DNA of 59,360 bases from Alphaproteobacteria bacterium (GTDB lineage: Bacteria; Pseudomonadota; Alphaproteobacteria; RF32; CAG-239), in assembly GCA_017465405.1 (NCBI GenBank), contig JAFTWG010000018.1, positions 1 through 59,360 of the forward strand. Reading direction: 5' to 3'. A program made the position numbers and the translations under genes. Shown piece by piece: positions 17,972 to 26,190 of the stretch; positions within the stretch are counted from its first letter, which is position 1; every line of letters begins with the position of its first letter. The notes beneath the pieces were generated by a model. That model had not been told where the DNA came from. It was given only the letters and a program-made list of their open reading frames with translations, and searched no databases.

Positions 17972-19507
17972 ATGGCAAAAAATAATGAGAATAAAAAGAA
18001 TAAATGGGGTCAGTTTTTTTTAACAGTTGCAACATTCTGTTCAACATTAATTCCACTAAATTCTTCAGCACAAAAAACGGTAGAAAAAGATTCTACTGAT
18101 GGAATAAGAAAAGTGTGGTTTAATAAACCGACAAGAGATATTGACTATCAAGTTGATACCTTGCCTAACCCCAGATCTCTGGCAACTTATTCCACCTTGA
18201 ATAACTCAATTACATTACACTATGATAATACCATGGGAAAAGACTATACTATCCCTGAAGATGACATAGCGACCATAGTTATTCATGAACAAAAACACAG
18301 AGATAACAAAAAGAATGGTTTATACTCACGTCCGGTAAATCCCGACCAATCATATAAATTGGATATGCATGATGAAATATCTGCTAATATGGCAGAGCTG
18401 ATATATTTGAGAGATAAATATATAAAGACCGGAGATATCAGTGTATTTGATGTTTCATATCGTTTCGATTTTTATAAAGAAGCCATAAAGAAAGGAGAAA
18501 TAAATCCTAACAGTCCGTATCGAGAAGATTTTGATAAAGATATGGCTTTGATTGTAAACGGAACCACAGAAATGTGGGAAGAAAATTTCAAATCACGATA
18601 CAGTACTCAAAATTCTACTAATGCAATTGCAAGTGACTTATCGGGAAGATACGCAAAATGGCATGATGAAAATTATCAAGAATCATTGAAGATAGCCTAT
18701 ACAATAGGAGGAGTTGATTTTACCCAATATAAAACTAAAGACATAGAACTTGACGATTTTGGTAAAAAACAACTTAATTATATGTTAGTTCAATCGTATA
18801 TGTATCTCCGTAGTCAACCTAATGAAAGTATAGCTCAACGTTTTGAAATTCCTAAATATGATGGAAAACTTACATTAACGCAATATGCAAATTTAGTTCA
18901 ACATGCACTAGTTTTGAGAGAAATGTTCATTTATGATAGTTCTACCAGTGTTGGAATGAGCGATATGGCCAAAGCATATTTATCTGGAGAAAAAACAATT
19001 GAGCAATTAAAAGAAAAATATGCTAATTCATTTGAAAAAAAGAAAACCAATCATGAAACAATGAGAGCGATTATGAACGGCATTACTAACGAATATTCCA
19101 AAAAAGGAAAGAAACTTCCTAAAAAATGTAAAGATGAATACTATCAGCAAGCCGTAAATGATTTATATACAGTTCAAGTTGAGATAAACGGAGAAACAAA
19201 AACAGTTAATTTACGCGAAATTTTAAATCCTGATAATAATGTTCCCATAATGGAGTTGCCGGCTCCTAAAAATTCTTATTTTGTTAAAGCCGAAAAGAAT
19301 GAAACATATCCGATTCAACTGTCTGAACCTACATATCAGAAATGGGAAGACAAAGACGGAAGCAGATATTCTGCCGTACAACATTGTCGAGTTCTTGATA
19401 CCAGTAAAGATGTTATAAACAAACCACAATCGTCACGTTCGGATGAAACATCTTCTTCTAAAGAGAGTGTCAAATATGTAGCTATAAATATCCAAAACCA
19501 CCGTTAA
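17972..19507 (+). CDS. Secreted putative zinc metalloprotease (HExxH), paralogue B
   Basis: A 511-residue homologue of the protein at 15424-16983. A signal peptide ends near SSA-QK (about residue 33). HEQKH is at 105-109 and the candidate third ligand E135 is in MHDEISANMAEL, again 26 residues after the second His. Long stretches align with paralogue A, including DIDYQVDT, YKLDMH, YxIGGVDF and YMLVQSY, so this is a duplication with divergence. CGGAGGG about 8 nt before the ATG is a strong ribosome binding site. The extra C-terminal tail is Ser-rich. Function inferred only from the motif. Confidence 0.6.
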   Translation: MAKNNENKKNKWGQFFLTVATFCSTLIPLNSSAQKTVEKDSTDGIRKVWFNKPTRDIDYQVDTLPNPRSLATYSTLNNSITLHYDNTMGKDYTIPEDDIATIVIHEQKHRDNKKNGLYSRPVNPDQSYKLDMHDEISANMAELIYLRDKYIKTGDISVFDVSYRFDFYKEAIKKGEINPNSPYREDFDKDMALIVNGTTEMWEENFKSRYSTQNSTNAIASDLSGRYAKWHDENYQESLKIAYTIGGVDFTQYKTKDIELDDFGKKQLNYMLVQSYMYLRSQPNESIAQRFEIPKYDGKLTLTQYANLVQHALVLREMFIYDSSTSVGMSDMAKAYLSGEKTIEQLKEKYANSFEKKKTNHETMRAIMNGITNEYSKKGKKLPKKCKDEYYQQAVNDLYTVQVEINGETKTVNLREILNPDNNVPIMELPAPKNSYFVKAEKNETYPIQLSEPTYQKWEDKDGSRYSAVQHCRVLDTSKDVINKPQSSRSDETSSSKESVKYVAINIQNHR

Positions 19508-19587
19508 TTATTGTTAAAGTAAATTTATTGATTATATAATCAACAGGAGGGGCTGACATTAAGGCAAACTTGCCGTTAGGAGGCAAA

Positions 19588-20010
19588 ATGAAAGCTTTTT
19601 GTGACAGTTCTTTTGATGAGAAAAAAGGTGTGGCCGGAATAGGGATTGTTGTTTGTGACGGACAGAAACGCAAAGTGTATTCTAATTGGATTGTTGCAAG
19701 TTCTAACAATGAAGCGGAATTGTTTGCAATCCATTTGGCAAGTATTCTAACTGAAGGTAAGGGTATAATTTACTCCGATAGCCAAACAGCCATATCCTAC
19801 ATTAATAATGAGATAAAAGATAAACCTAGAACAAGAGAGCAGTATATCCGTCATAAGATGTGTGAATATTGGGCATATCAGATTAGGCGGAGAGGAATAA
19901 CGGTCGAAAAGATAAAGGCACATACAAGTTATTTTCAGACACATTTAATCGGGAATAGGTTTGCCGATTTAGCAGCCAATGAGGGCAGGGCGAAGTTTTA
20001 CGAAAGATGA
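19588..20010 (+). CDS. RNase H-like protein (RNase HI fold)
   Basis: A 140-residue protein with the RNase HI acidic set: D in FCDSSF, E in NNEAELFAI, D in IIYSDSQTAI, and H plus D in AHTSYFQTHLIGNRFADLAA. It should hydrolyse RNA in RNA-DNA hybrids, although it is divergent from standard RnhA. Start chosen at ATG 19588 because AGGAGG lies 4 nt upstream; a TTG at 19570 would be in frame. A small GGCAA/TTGCC hairpin lies just upstream of the ribosome binding site. It follows paralogue B by 80 bp. It may be an accessory RNase H. Confidence 0.8.
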   Translation: MKAFCDSSFDEKKGVAGIGIVVCDGQKRKVYSNWIVASSNNEAELFAIHLASILTEGKGIIYSDSQTAISYINNEIKDKPRTREQYIRHKMCEYWAYQIRRRGITVEKIKAHTSYFQTHLIGNRFADLAANEGRAKFYER

Positions 20011-20026
20011 TAATTTAGCAAAATAA

Positions 20027-20050
20027 AAAGCCTTGAAAAATCAAGGCTTT
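20027..20050. terminator. Bidirectional terminator between RNase H-like gene and tRNA-Ser
   Basis: Perfect stem AAAGCCTTGA/TCAAGGCTTT. It also lies 4 nt from the 3' end of the minus-strand tRNA-Ser. Confidence 0.85.
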
Positions 20051-20053
20051 AAG

Positions 20054-20141
20054 TGGCGGAGAGTACAGGACTCGAACCTGTGCATCGGAGTTACCGATGA
20101 CGGATTAGCAATCCGCTGCATTACCACTCTGCCAACTCTCC
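20054..20141 (-). tRNA. tRNA-Ser(GCT)
   Basis: An 88-nt class II tRNA on the minus strand: acceptor GGAGAGT/ACTCTCC, encoded CCA, anticodon GCT in loop TTGCTAA, long variable arm (CATCGG..CCGATG), and T-loop GGTTCGAGTCC. It reads AGC/AGU codons. Confidence 0.97.
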
Positions 20142-20305
20142 ATCAGCAGACGACGGAGTTATATTTAACTTAACTTTTTAAGTTCGTCAATAGTTTTTAT
20201 AATTTTTTTATAAAACTTATTAATAATTTTATCCCGCAGTTGCCAAAACTAAAAAACGATAGTATTTATATATCATGCACGAGTTTTTTCTTTTAAGGAG
20301 AATTT

Positions 20306-21028
20306 ATGACCGATAAATGCAAAATATTGTGTAGCTTTATATTGTCGCTAGGTGTTGCTTTGGGCGGATTTTTCCCCGGATATTATTACTATCGCTCGAA
20401 AGCCGATGCCAATTATGTGACGGTTAAAGGGCTGGCTGAAATGAATGTAAAAGCCGATTTGGGAGTTTGGGATATTAAATATATCGTTACCGGAAACGAT
20501 TTAGCCAAATCTCAATCAAAAATGACAGAACAACAAAATCTTATCATATTGTTTTTGAAAAAATTAGGGTTCGAAGATAACGAAATTATGGTTCAGCGAA
20601 CCGAAACAAATGACCTTATGGCTAATCCTTATCGTAGCGATTCGCAAAATTCGTTTCGTTATATTTTAACTCAAACCATACAAGTAAAATCGACAAATGT
20701 TGATTTGGTCGAAAAAGCTGTAAATTCTACCGGAAGTTTGATTTCACAAGGAATTGTTTTTGACAATAACAGTTATATGCCGGTTTCGTATATCTTTACT
20801 AAAATTAATGAGATAAAACCTCAAATGCTTGAAGCTGCTACTAAAAATGCAATGGCTGCCGCAAATGAGTTTGCTAAAAGTTCAAACACCAAGGTTGGAA
20901 AAATTCGTAAAGCTAATCAAGGTGTTTTTTCTATTTTGCCCAGAGAACAAACGGCAAATGCTTCTGAAATGAACAGAATTGAAAAGAAAGTTAGGGTAGT
21001 TTCTACCATCGAATATTATTTGGACTAA
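20306..21028 (+). CDS. SIMPL domain-containing protein
   Basis: A 240-residue protein with one N-terminal membrane segment (about residues 8-28) followed by a periplasmic SIMPL/DUF541 domain. Characteristic parts are VTVKGLAEMNVKADLGVW at the start and the IEKKVRVVSTIEY-type strand at the end. Family members form oligomers; the roles reported vary (oxidative stress, signalling) and none can be assigned here. AAGGAG precedes the ATG. It is followed closely by a Nudix gene. Confidence 0.85.
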   Translation: MTDKCKILCSFILSLGVALGGFFPGYYYYRSKADANYVTVKGLAEMNVKADLGVWDIKYIVTGNDLAKSQSKMTEQQNLIILFLKKLGFEDNEIMVQRTETNDLMANPYRSDSQNSFRYILTQTIQVKSTNVDLVEKAVNSTGSLISQGIVFDNNSYMPVSYIFTKINEIKPQMLEAATKNAMAAANEFAKSSNTKVGKIRKANQGVFSILPREQTANASEMNRIEKKVRVVSTIEYYLD

Positions 21029-21041
21029 AGGAATAAAGACT

Positions 21042-21674
21042 ATGGCTGATGAATTGATTGATATTTTTGATGAAAATATGAATTTTTTGGGAACAGTAAT
21101 GAAATCGCAGGCTCATCGAGAAGGTTTGTGGCATAAAACTTTTCATTGTTGGCTTGCACAAAAAAAAGAAAATGGAAAAACAATGTTATGGCTGCAACTT
21201 CGCAAATATGATAAAGACATTTTTCCTAATATGTTGGACATAACCGCAGCCGGACATATTAGAGCCGGAGAAGAAGTAAAAGACGGATACAGAGAAATAG
21301 AAGAAGAATTAGGGATAAAACTTAACAAAGACGACATTATCAAACTGTTTACCGCTAAAGAAATTTATGAAAACGGCAGTATAAACAATCGTGAATTTCA
21401 AATGGTTTATATGTCTATGGTTGACGGCTCGCCTTATAAAGCTGTTTTACAGCCGGAAGAAGTTGAGGGCTTATACGAAGTTGATATTGATGAGTTTATC
21501 GATTTGTTAGATGAGAAACTAAAAAATATTGAAGCTAAAGGAATTAAAAGAAATCCGGATAGCACATATACTTTGGAATATCGAGATATTAGTAAAGAAG
21601 ATGTAGCTCCGCATAGTAAAGATTATTATAAAAAAGCTTTGGAGATGATTAAACGTTATGTAGATAACATTTAA
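21042..21674 (+). CDS. Nudix hydrolase of the IPP-isomerase-like group
   Basis: A 210-residue Nudix protein. The Nudix box is GHIRAGE..DGYREIEEELGI, with six rather than seven residues between the first Glu and RE, a form seen in IPP-isomerase-like Nudix proteins. Residues before it (LWHKTFHCWL, LRKYDKDIFPNMLDITAAG) match that group. Substrate unknown; a diphosphate or nucleotide derivative is likely. It is 13 bp after the SIMPL gene, and its stop overlaps the stop of the convergent minus-strand gene. Confidence 0.85.
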   Translation: MADELIDIFDENMNFLGTVMKSQAHREGLWHKTFHCWLAQKKENGKTMLWLQLRKYDKDIFPNMLDITAAGHIRAGEEVKDGYREIEEELGIKLNKDDIIKLFTAKEIYENGSINNREFQMVYMSMVDGSPYKAVLQPEEVEGLYEVDIDEFIDLLDEKLKNIEAKGIKRNPDSTYTLEYRDISKEDVAPHSKDYYKKALEMIKRYVDNI

Positions 21675-22243
21675 TCACCTTGATAGTGAGCCATTTTCCA
21701 AGCTAAAAATTGTTCTGATGTAAACGGACGTTCTTCTTTTGAACGTTCGTTTGCTTTTTCAATTAACTCATTTCTTCGTTTTTGTTGTTGTCTATAATCT
21801 TCAGCTTTACGACGTAACTCCATTTCTCTGGCGCTTTGAGGAACGTTTAGGTTATTGCTATCTTTTTTATAAAAGTCATACACAACTGCAAGAGTAGAGG
21901 TATTAATATTAAGAGTTTTATCTTTTCCGCTTTCTCGCATTTCCTTAAATCTGCGGATTATCAAATGTTCATAGTTTTTGCGAAAATTCTCTTGATTGCG
22001 CCGAATAATATGATTATATGCTTTTTCAAATTTAAGTTCTATTCTTCCCGCTCCAAAATCATATAAAAGTAGTCCGTTACACAAACTTTCTACATCAGGA
22101 TTAGCCAGTCTTCGCATTTTTAAAATACTGTCATGTATAACCGAATTTTCCGAGCGATTCATACCGGCCGGCATAAAGTCAACAAAAGTTTCATTGGGAT
22201 AAAGTTGTTGATTTTCGCTACACACCACTCTGTAAATATCCAA
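21671..22243 (-). CDS. Hypothetical protein with charged C-terminal coiled coil, TTG start
   Basis: A 190-residue protein I do not recognise. The N-terminal ~110 residues look globular; residues about 140-185 are strongly Arg/Glu/Gln-rich and helical. TAGGAG stands 7 nt before TTG at 22243 (protein begins DIYRVV after the initiator). An in-frame TTG at 22270 would place that ribosome binding site inside the gene, so the shorter start is preferred. It converges with the Nudix gene, with overlapping stop codons. Confidence 0.65.
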   Translation of the reverse strand: MDIYRVVCSENQQLYPNETFVDFMPAGMNRSENSVIHDSILKMRRLANPDVESLCNGLLLYDFGAGRIELKFEKAYNHIIRRNQENFRKNYEHLIIRRFKEMRESGKDKTLNINTSTLAVVYDFYKKDSNNLNVPQSAREMELRRKAEDYRQQQKRRNELIEKANERSKEERPFTSEQFLAWKMAHYQGD

Positions 22244-22326
22244 TTTTTTGCTCCTATGATAAAACCACAATGAAATATATCACTTTTTCGAGGTTTTGTA
22301 TAGTCATTTATATTAGGTAGAATTGA

Positions 22327-22351
22327 AATGAAAAAATCCCAAAAAGTTTTT
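22327..22351. repeat. 25-bp direct repeat, copy 1 (half-terminator)
   Basis: Identical to 23791-23815: it begins AATGAAAAAATCCC and ends in GTTTTT. In this copy the right arm of the terminator hairpin is missing (TTATATTG follows), whereas copy 2 continues to GGGATTTTTT. The pair brackets 1464 bp with two genes and a structured leader, as expected if a DNA segment inserted into a terminator and duplicated its left half. Confidence 0.85.
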
Positions 22352-22361
22352 TATATTGTTA

Positions 22362-22832
22362 TTATCTATCTAATGTTAATTTATAATTACTAAAGTACTC
22401 ATTCATAATAATTTCAAAATCATTGAATGAATACTCGGATACATCAGTACACTCAGCTAAAGAATAAAATAGTACCGATGTTATAAATGTTTTATCGGAA
22501 TACTCTGGTTGTTCAATGATTTTGTTTCTAGTATCAATATAATTTAATCTTGATAAGCAGTATATTTCTTGAGTATAGGTCTTATTTGTTTTTGTAAGTA
22601 CAGTTATATATCCATAAATAGTCCCTTTAGTAATGTTTTCTGCTATATTGTCAATAAAATTGATAATAGATGTTAAATTGGAAGCTTTAAGCTGTATAAT
22701 GTCTTTAGTTTTTATCTCGAATACACTTGATAACATTTTATTTAACTCAGGAAATATAGAATCTTTTGCATAACTATTTGTTGTACAAAAAAGTGTTATC
22801 AATAATGTGATAGTTAGTATATATTTTTTCAT
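22362..22832 (-). CDS. Hypothetical secreted protein of the repeat-flanked cassette
   Basis: A 156-residue protein with a signal peptide (cleavage near SYA-KD). The mature part is Ile/Lys/Asn-rich with two Cys (IYCLSR, LAECTD) that could pair. I do not recognise the family. It is the second gene of the cassette, 16 bp after the 219-residue gene; AAGGAT overlapping that gene's stop is the only ribosome binding site candidate and is far from the ATG. Its end lies 10 bp from repeat copy 1. Confidence 0.65.
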   Translation of the reverse strand: MKKYILTITLLITLFCTTNSYAKDSIFPELNKMLSSVFEIKTKDIIQLKASNLTSIINFIDNIAENITKGTIYGYITVLTKTNKTYTQEIYCLSRLNYIDTRNKIIEQPEYSDKTFITSVLFYSLAECTDVSEYSFNDFEIIMNEYFSNYKLTLDR

Positions 22833-22848
22833 TTTTATGTTGTTATCC

Positions 22849-23508
22849 TTATTTAATACGGTACTGTATTGGCTCTTTTGCTAACTTCTCTAAACCCAAT
22901 TCATCTAATGTTTTTTCTTTTTTTTGTAACAGAGAAATCGATTCTATTTTTACAATCATTCTTGTTTTAAAAGGTGATTTTTTTATTCCAGGAGAGTATG
23001 GTGAATGATATATGGTGCTGAGTTCTTTATCTTCATATTTCTCTAAAACACCAGAAAATTTTATTGTATCACCTATTTGCAGTTCTCCGATTGTTTCAGC
23101 GATTTTTTCATCATTTAAAAAGCTAAAAGGTATATTAATTTCTACATTAGGAGCAAATTCTATAGTAATATTTCCTGTTTCTTGATATTTGGAATTAAAA
23201 TGAGTATCTACTTCTATCTCTTTTACAGTTCCTGTCCAATTATATATTTGTTGACTTAAGTTTAATTCTTCAATTTCTTTTGCTCTTTTACGAAATAAGA
23301 TGTGCTTTTTAACATCATTAATATCTTCTATTGTTGCGAGATTAGCGTACTTTATATATATTGCTACTAATTTTTTACCAGTTTCATTTGATTTGTTTTC
23401 TTCTTTTTTTACGGAACTTTGAAGTTCTGATAAATCCGAACATTTAGCATGTTTATGTGGGGATATACATAAAAATGCGAGTGCTAAAATAAGTAAAATT
23501 TTATTCAT
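22849..23508 (-). CDS. Hypothetical secreted protein, possible OB-fold, of the cassette
   Basis: A 219-residue protein with a signal peptide (cleavage near KCS). Residues about 90-195 alternate beta-strand-like stretches (WTGTVKEIEVDT, NITIEFAPNVEINIPF, LQIGDTIKFSGVLEKY, TRMIVKIESISLL). This is the pattern of an OB-fold or tRNA-anti-like periplasmic domain, which is inference. TAGGA lies about 8 nt before the ATG, immediately after the U-run of a leader terminator, so expression probably depends on readthrough or antitermination. First gene of the cassette. Confidence 0.65.
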   Translation of the reverse strand: MNKILLILALAFLCISPHKHAKCSDLSELQSSVKKEENKSNETGKKLVAIYIKYANLATIEDINDVKKHILFRKRAKEIEELNLSQQIYNWTGTVKEIEVDTHFNSKYQETGNITIEFAPNVEINIPFSFLNDEKIAETIGELQIGDTIKFSGVLEKYEDKELSTIYHSPYSPGIKKSPFKTRMIVKIESISLLQKKEKTLDELGLEKLAKEPIQYRIK

Positions 23509-23520
23509 GGTCGTTTCCTA

Positions 23521-23710
23521 AAATAAAAAAAAGTCGCTGATGAGGCGACTGGAAGTTAGAAACTACACATCGATAGCGCGACATATTTTGTTATTATATA
23601 ACATATTTTGTCGCCTTCCAGTCGATAGACCAGAAGGCTGTAAATATATCGTCATTACATAACGCGATGCGAGAGGTTTCTACGCCTCGATATGTTCATC
23701 ATACATATCG
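23521..23710 (-). promoter_or_regulatory. Structured leader RNA with terminator and alternative helix (candidate attenuator or riboswitch)
   Basis: About 200 nt of relatively GC-rich sequence upstream of the 22849-23508 gene. On the minus strand, helices form between 23703-23710/23688-23695, 23633-23638/23613-23618 (with inner GTC/GAC), and 23609-23614/23578-23583. It ends with terminator stem AGTCGC/GCGACT (23545-23550/23532-23537) and an 8-U run. A perfect 10-bp alternative helix CGACTGGAAG/CTTCCAGTCG (23615-23624/23546-23555) takes up five bases of the terminator stem and breaks the neighbouring hairpin, so the two folds exclude each other. No known riboswitch class is recognised. Confidence 0.6.
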
Positions 23711-23715
23711 CAATA

Positions 23716-23744
23716 AAGATATATAAAATTTGCACAATTAGCAA
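23716..23744 (-). promoter_or_regulatory. Predicted promoter of the structured leader
   Basis: Minus-strand TTGCTA, 17-bp spacer, TATCTT; transcription would begin near 23709, at the first leader helix. Confidence 0.4.
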
Positions 23745-23790
23745 GTGAAAATAGAGATATAGTTATAAAAATTATGGTGTATATACTGAA

Positions 23791-23815
23791 AATGAAAAAA
23801 TCCCAAAAAGTTTTT
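23791..23815. repeat. 25-bp direct repeat, copy 2 (within intact terminator)
   Basis: Same 25 bases as 22327-22351. Here they form the left arm and loop of a complete terminator hairpin. Confidence 0.85.
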
Positions 23816-23826
23816 GGGATTTTTTT
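23794..23826 (-). terminator. Terminator of the 23844-24953 gene
   Basis: Stem AAATCCCAAA/TTTGGGATTT with A/T runs on both sides. It is the intact form of the hairpin whose left half is repeated at 22327. Confidence 0.85.
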
Positions 23827-23843
23827 GTTTATTGCTAATGAAC

Positions 23844-24953
23844 TTATTTGTTTTTTTCTTGAGCACGTTTTTTGATTTCTTCCTGCATCTCAGGAGTGAG
23901 CTCTTGCGGATTTTGTCTGCGTTGTTCTTCCGCAGCCATTTGAGCTTGATATTCCGGAGAGTTAGGGTTAATACCTCGACGCATTTGTGCTACCAGATTT
24001 CTGTCTTGAGCTTTTTGATCGCCGACTTGTTCTCCCGTAGGCTGTCCTACAGCTCCGGTTTCATTAGTCACACCGGGAATATTAGGAATGTTGTTTGCAA
24101 CCGGTGTATTTGGAACGTTAGTCATACCGGAGACATTATTTGCTCGTCCGTTAGTTTGGTCGTTGCTCAAAGGAATAGCTGGAATTTGAGGAATACCTGC
24201 GGTAGCTCCCACTGCTTCATTAGGGTTAACACCTTTACGAAGTTTTTTTAATAAATCAGCATCTAACAGTTTTTTATTACGAGCTTGTTCTTCCGGAGTG
24301 CGCTGCATAACATCATCAGGAATTTTACGTGTCATACGTTCCCAGTCTTGCAAAGAATGGCTTTTATCTGCTAAATATTCATTTTTCAAATCTTTCCAAA
24401 ATTGAGGATCTTGAGGATAACCGCCTAAAATTGTAACGTCATGTTTCATAATAGCATTTCTTGAAAAAATTTTTTGCTCTTCAGGAGATTCTCCATTGAA
24501 GCATATAGTATTTTCTCTTCCTTCAGCTTCTGCCTTTTGTTTCATATTTTGGCATACTTTGTCGTTTATTTCTTCAAAACTTTTGCCTTCAAAAACAGTG
24601 CCGTCTGAACCTATAGCAGTAAACTTTCCATCTTTTTCTTTCAAAGAAAAAGAAAGACCTTTCTCGTTTTCAATTTTTTTATCTTTGTCCTTGTCTTCAT
24701 CATCTTTTTCTTTGATAAATGCAGATGCGTTAAATCCTTCCAAAGAGTTACGTTCTTCTACATAACTTTTGGCTGCAGATACATAGCCATCAATATCAAA
24801 TTTTTCGCCATATTTATCAGATAAAGATCTAACTTGAGCATCTATTTCTGACAATGCGTCTTGTTTTTTGTTTTCATTTTTTCTTTGTTGTTCTTCTTGT
24901 TCTAATTTAGCTTTTTTTTCTTCTTCTGTTTTTTCATCTTTAATGTCGGCCAT
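23844..24953 (-). CDS. Hydrophilic hypothetical protein with repeated RRGINPN motif
   Basis: A 369-residue protein without signal peptide or membrane segment, very rich in Glu, Lys, Gln and Asn. Residues 1-30 are a charged coiled-coil-like stretch. A globular-looking part (about 95-215) includes SFEEINDKVCQNM and NAIMKHDVTILGGYPQD. The C-terminal third is Pro/Asn-rich and carries two copies of a short motif, LRKGVNPNEA and MRRGINPNSPE. AAGGAG lies 6 nt before the ATG. The middle part is reminiscent of domains in large polyvalent proteins of mobile elements, but this is weak. Function unknown. Confidence 0.7.
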   Translation of the reverse strand: MADIKDEKTEEEKKAKLEQEEQQRKNENKKQDALSEIDAQVRSLSDKYGEKFDIDGYVSAAKSYVEERNSLEGFNASAFIKEKDDEDKDKDKKIENEKGLSFSLKEKDGKFTAIGSDGTVFEGKSFEEINDKVCQNMKQKAEAEGRENTICFNGESPEEQKIFSRNAIMKHDVTILGGYPQDPQFWKDLKNEYLADKSHSLQDWERMTRKIPDDVMQRTPEEQARNKKLLDADLLKKLRKGVNPNEAVGATAGIPQIPAIPLSNDQTNGRANNVSGMTNVPNTPVANNIPNIPGVTNETGAVGQPTGEQVGDQKAQDRNLVAQMRRGINPNSPEYQAQMAAEEQRRQNPQELTPEMQEEIKKRAQEKNK

Positions 24954-25022
24954 TTAAAACTCCTTTTCATAATAAAAACATATCGGTATTATACATCAAA
25001 AAAATATAAATTTCAATTAATG

Positions 25023-25046
25023 AAAAATCCCTCTTGCGAGGGATTT
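25023..25046 (-). terminator. Terminator of recA
   Basis: Stem AAATCCCTC/GAGGGATTT with TTGCG loop, 5 bp after the recA stop. Confidence 0.8.
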
Positions 25047-25050
25047 ATTA

Positions 25051-26076
25051 TTACTCCATATCATCAGGCATATCTTCGCCAATCATTTCAACCGTTAAAT
25101 GTCCGGCATCTGCTCTGATTTTATTTTCAATTTCATCAGCAATTTCAGGGTGTTCACGCAAGAATATTTTTGCATTTTCACGACCTTGTCCCAGTTTTTC
25201 GCCTTTATAAGAGAACCATGCACCCGATTTTTCAACCAATCCTGCTTTAACACCTAAATCGATGAGCTCTCCTGTTTTAGAAATGCCTTCACCGTACATA
25301 ATATCAAAATCAACGGTTTTGAACGGAGGAGCAACTTTGTTCTTCACAATTTTGACTCTGGTTTGGCTACCGATAACATCTTCTTTATCTTTGATTGAGC
25401 CGATTCTACGTATATCCAAACGGACAGAAGCATAAAACTTCAAAGCATTACCGCCGGTTGTTGTTTCTGGACTGCCGAACATAACACCGATTTTCATACG
25501 AATTTGGTTGATGAATATAATCAAAGTATTAGAACGGGAAACGGTTGATGTTAGTTTACGTAAAGCTTGAGACATAAGTCTTGCCTGTAATCCCATATGA
25601 GAGTCGCCCATCTCTCCTTCTAATTCAGCCTTGGGAACCAAAGCTGCAACAGAGTCAACGACCAAAACATCAATAGCTCCGGAGCGAACTAAAGTATCGG
25701 CAATTTCCAAAGCTTGTTCGCCGGAGTCCGGTTGAGAAACTAACAGATTTTCAATATCAACACCGATTTTTTTTGCATAAGATGGATCCAGAGCATGCTC
25801 AGCATCAACAAATGCGCAAACTCCGCCTTTTTTCTGTGCTTGAGCAACAACACTCAAGGCAAAAGTTGTCTTACCAGAACTTTCAGGACCATATATTTCA
25901 ATGATTCTTCCTTTTGGAAGACCACCGATTCCCAGAGCAATATCTGTTCCCAAAGAACCGGTAGAAATAGCTTCAATATCAATATTTGTATTTTGCCCCA
26001 AACGCATAATTGAACCTTTTCCGAATGTGCGTTCAATTTGTGAAAGGGCTGCATCTAATGCTTTATCTTTTTCCAT
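25051..26076 (-). CDS. recA: Recombinase RecA
   Basis: A 341-residue RecA that forms filaments on single-stranded DNA, exchanges strands and triggers LexA self-cleavage. Visible motifs are Walker [10 protein letters not shown], Walker [13 protein letters not shown], the L1 loop region [14 protein letters not shown] and the L2 segment [28 protein letters not shown]. The C-terminus is acidic (EDMPDDME). Start set at ATG 26076 with AAAGAG about 10 nt upstream; a TTG at 26100 would add eight residues. An SOS box lies about 100 bp upstream. Confidence 0.98.
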   Translation of the reverse strand: MEKDKALDAALSQIERTFGKGSIMRLGQNTNIDIEAISTGSLGTDIALGIGGLPKGRIIEIYGPESSGKTTFALSVVAQAQKKGGVCAFVDAEHALDPSYAKKIGVDIENLLVSQPDSGEQALEIADTLVRSGAIDVLVVDSVAALVPKAELEGEMGDSHMGLQARLMSQALRKLTSTVSRSNTLIIFINQIRMKIGVMFGSPETTTGGNALKFYASVRLDIRRIGSIKDKEDVIGSQTRVKIVKNKVAPPFKTVDFDIMYGEGISKTGELIDLGVKAGLVEKSGAWFSYKGEKLGQGRENAKIFLREHPEIADEIENKIRADAGHLTVEMIGEDMPDDME

Positions 26077-26175
26077 GTTCGTTTCTCTTTCATTTATCAA
26101 TTAACTATAGTTACTATCATATAATTCGTAATAAAATACAATTTATGAAAACAACTTATCCGCTGAAAATATATT

Positions 26176-26190
26176 GTTCTATTTTTGTTC
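26176..26190. promoter_or_regulatory. Alphaproteobacterial LexA (SOS) box
   Basis: GTTC-N7-GTTC exactly (spacer TATTTTT), the consensus LexA operator of Alphaproteobacteria. It sits between divergent recA and the HD-domain gene. A possible recA -10 element (minus-strand TATATT, 26168-26173) lies immediately beside it, so LexA could block recA transcription. Confidence 0.75.

Noticed and set aside
17883..18071. 62-codon minus-strand frame overlapping the start of HExxH paralogue B
   Set aside because: It runs through both promoters and the signal peptide region of a well-supported gene and has no ribosome binding site.
19552..19578. Eight-codon leader frame (CTG start) before the RNase H-like gene
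   Set aside because: Although AGGAGGGG precedes it and it stops just before the next ribosome binding site, CTG initiation and the small size make it unconvincing.
23521..23710. Reading the structured leader as an integron attC site, retron or CRISPR element
   Set aside because: No attC core sites, no reverse transcriptase or cas genes, no repeat-spacer periodicity; attenuator architecture explains the pairing better.
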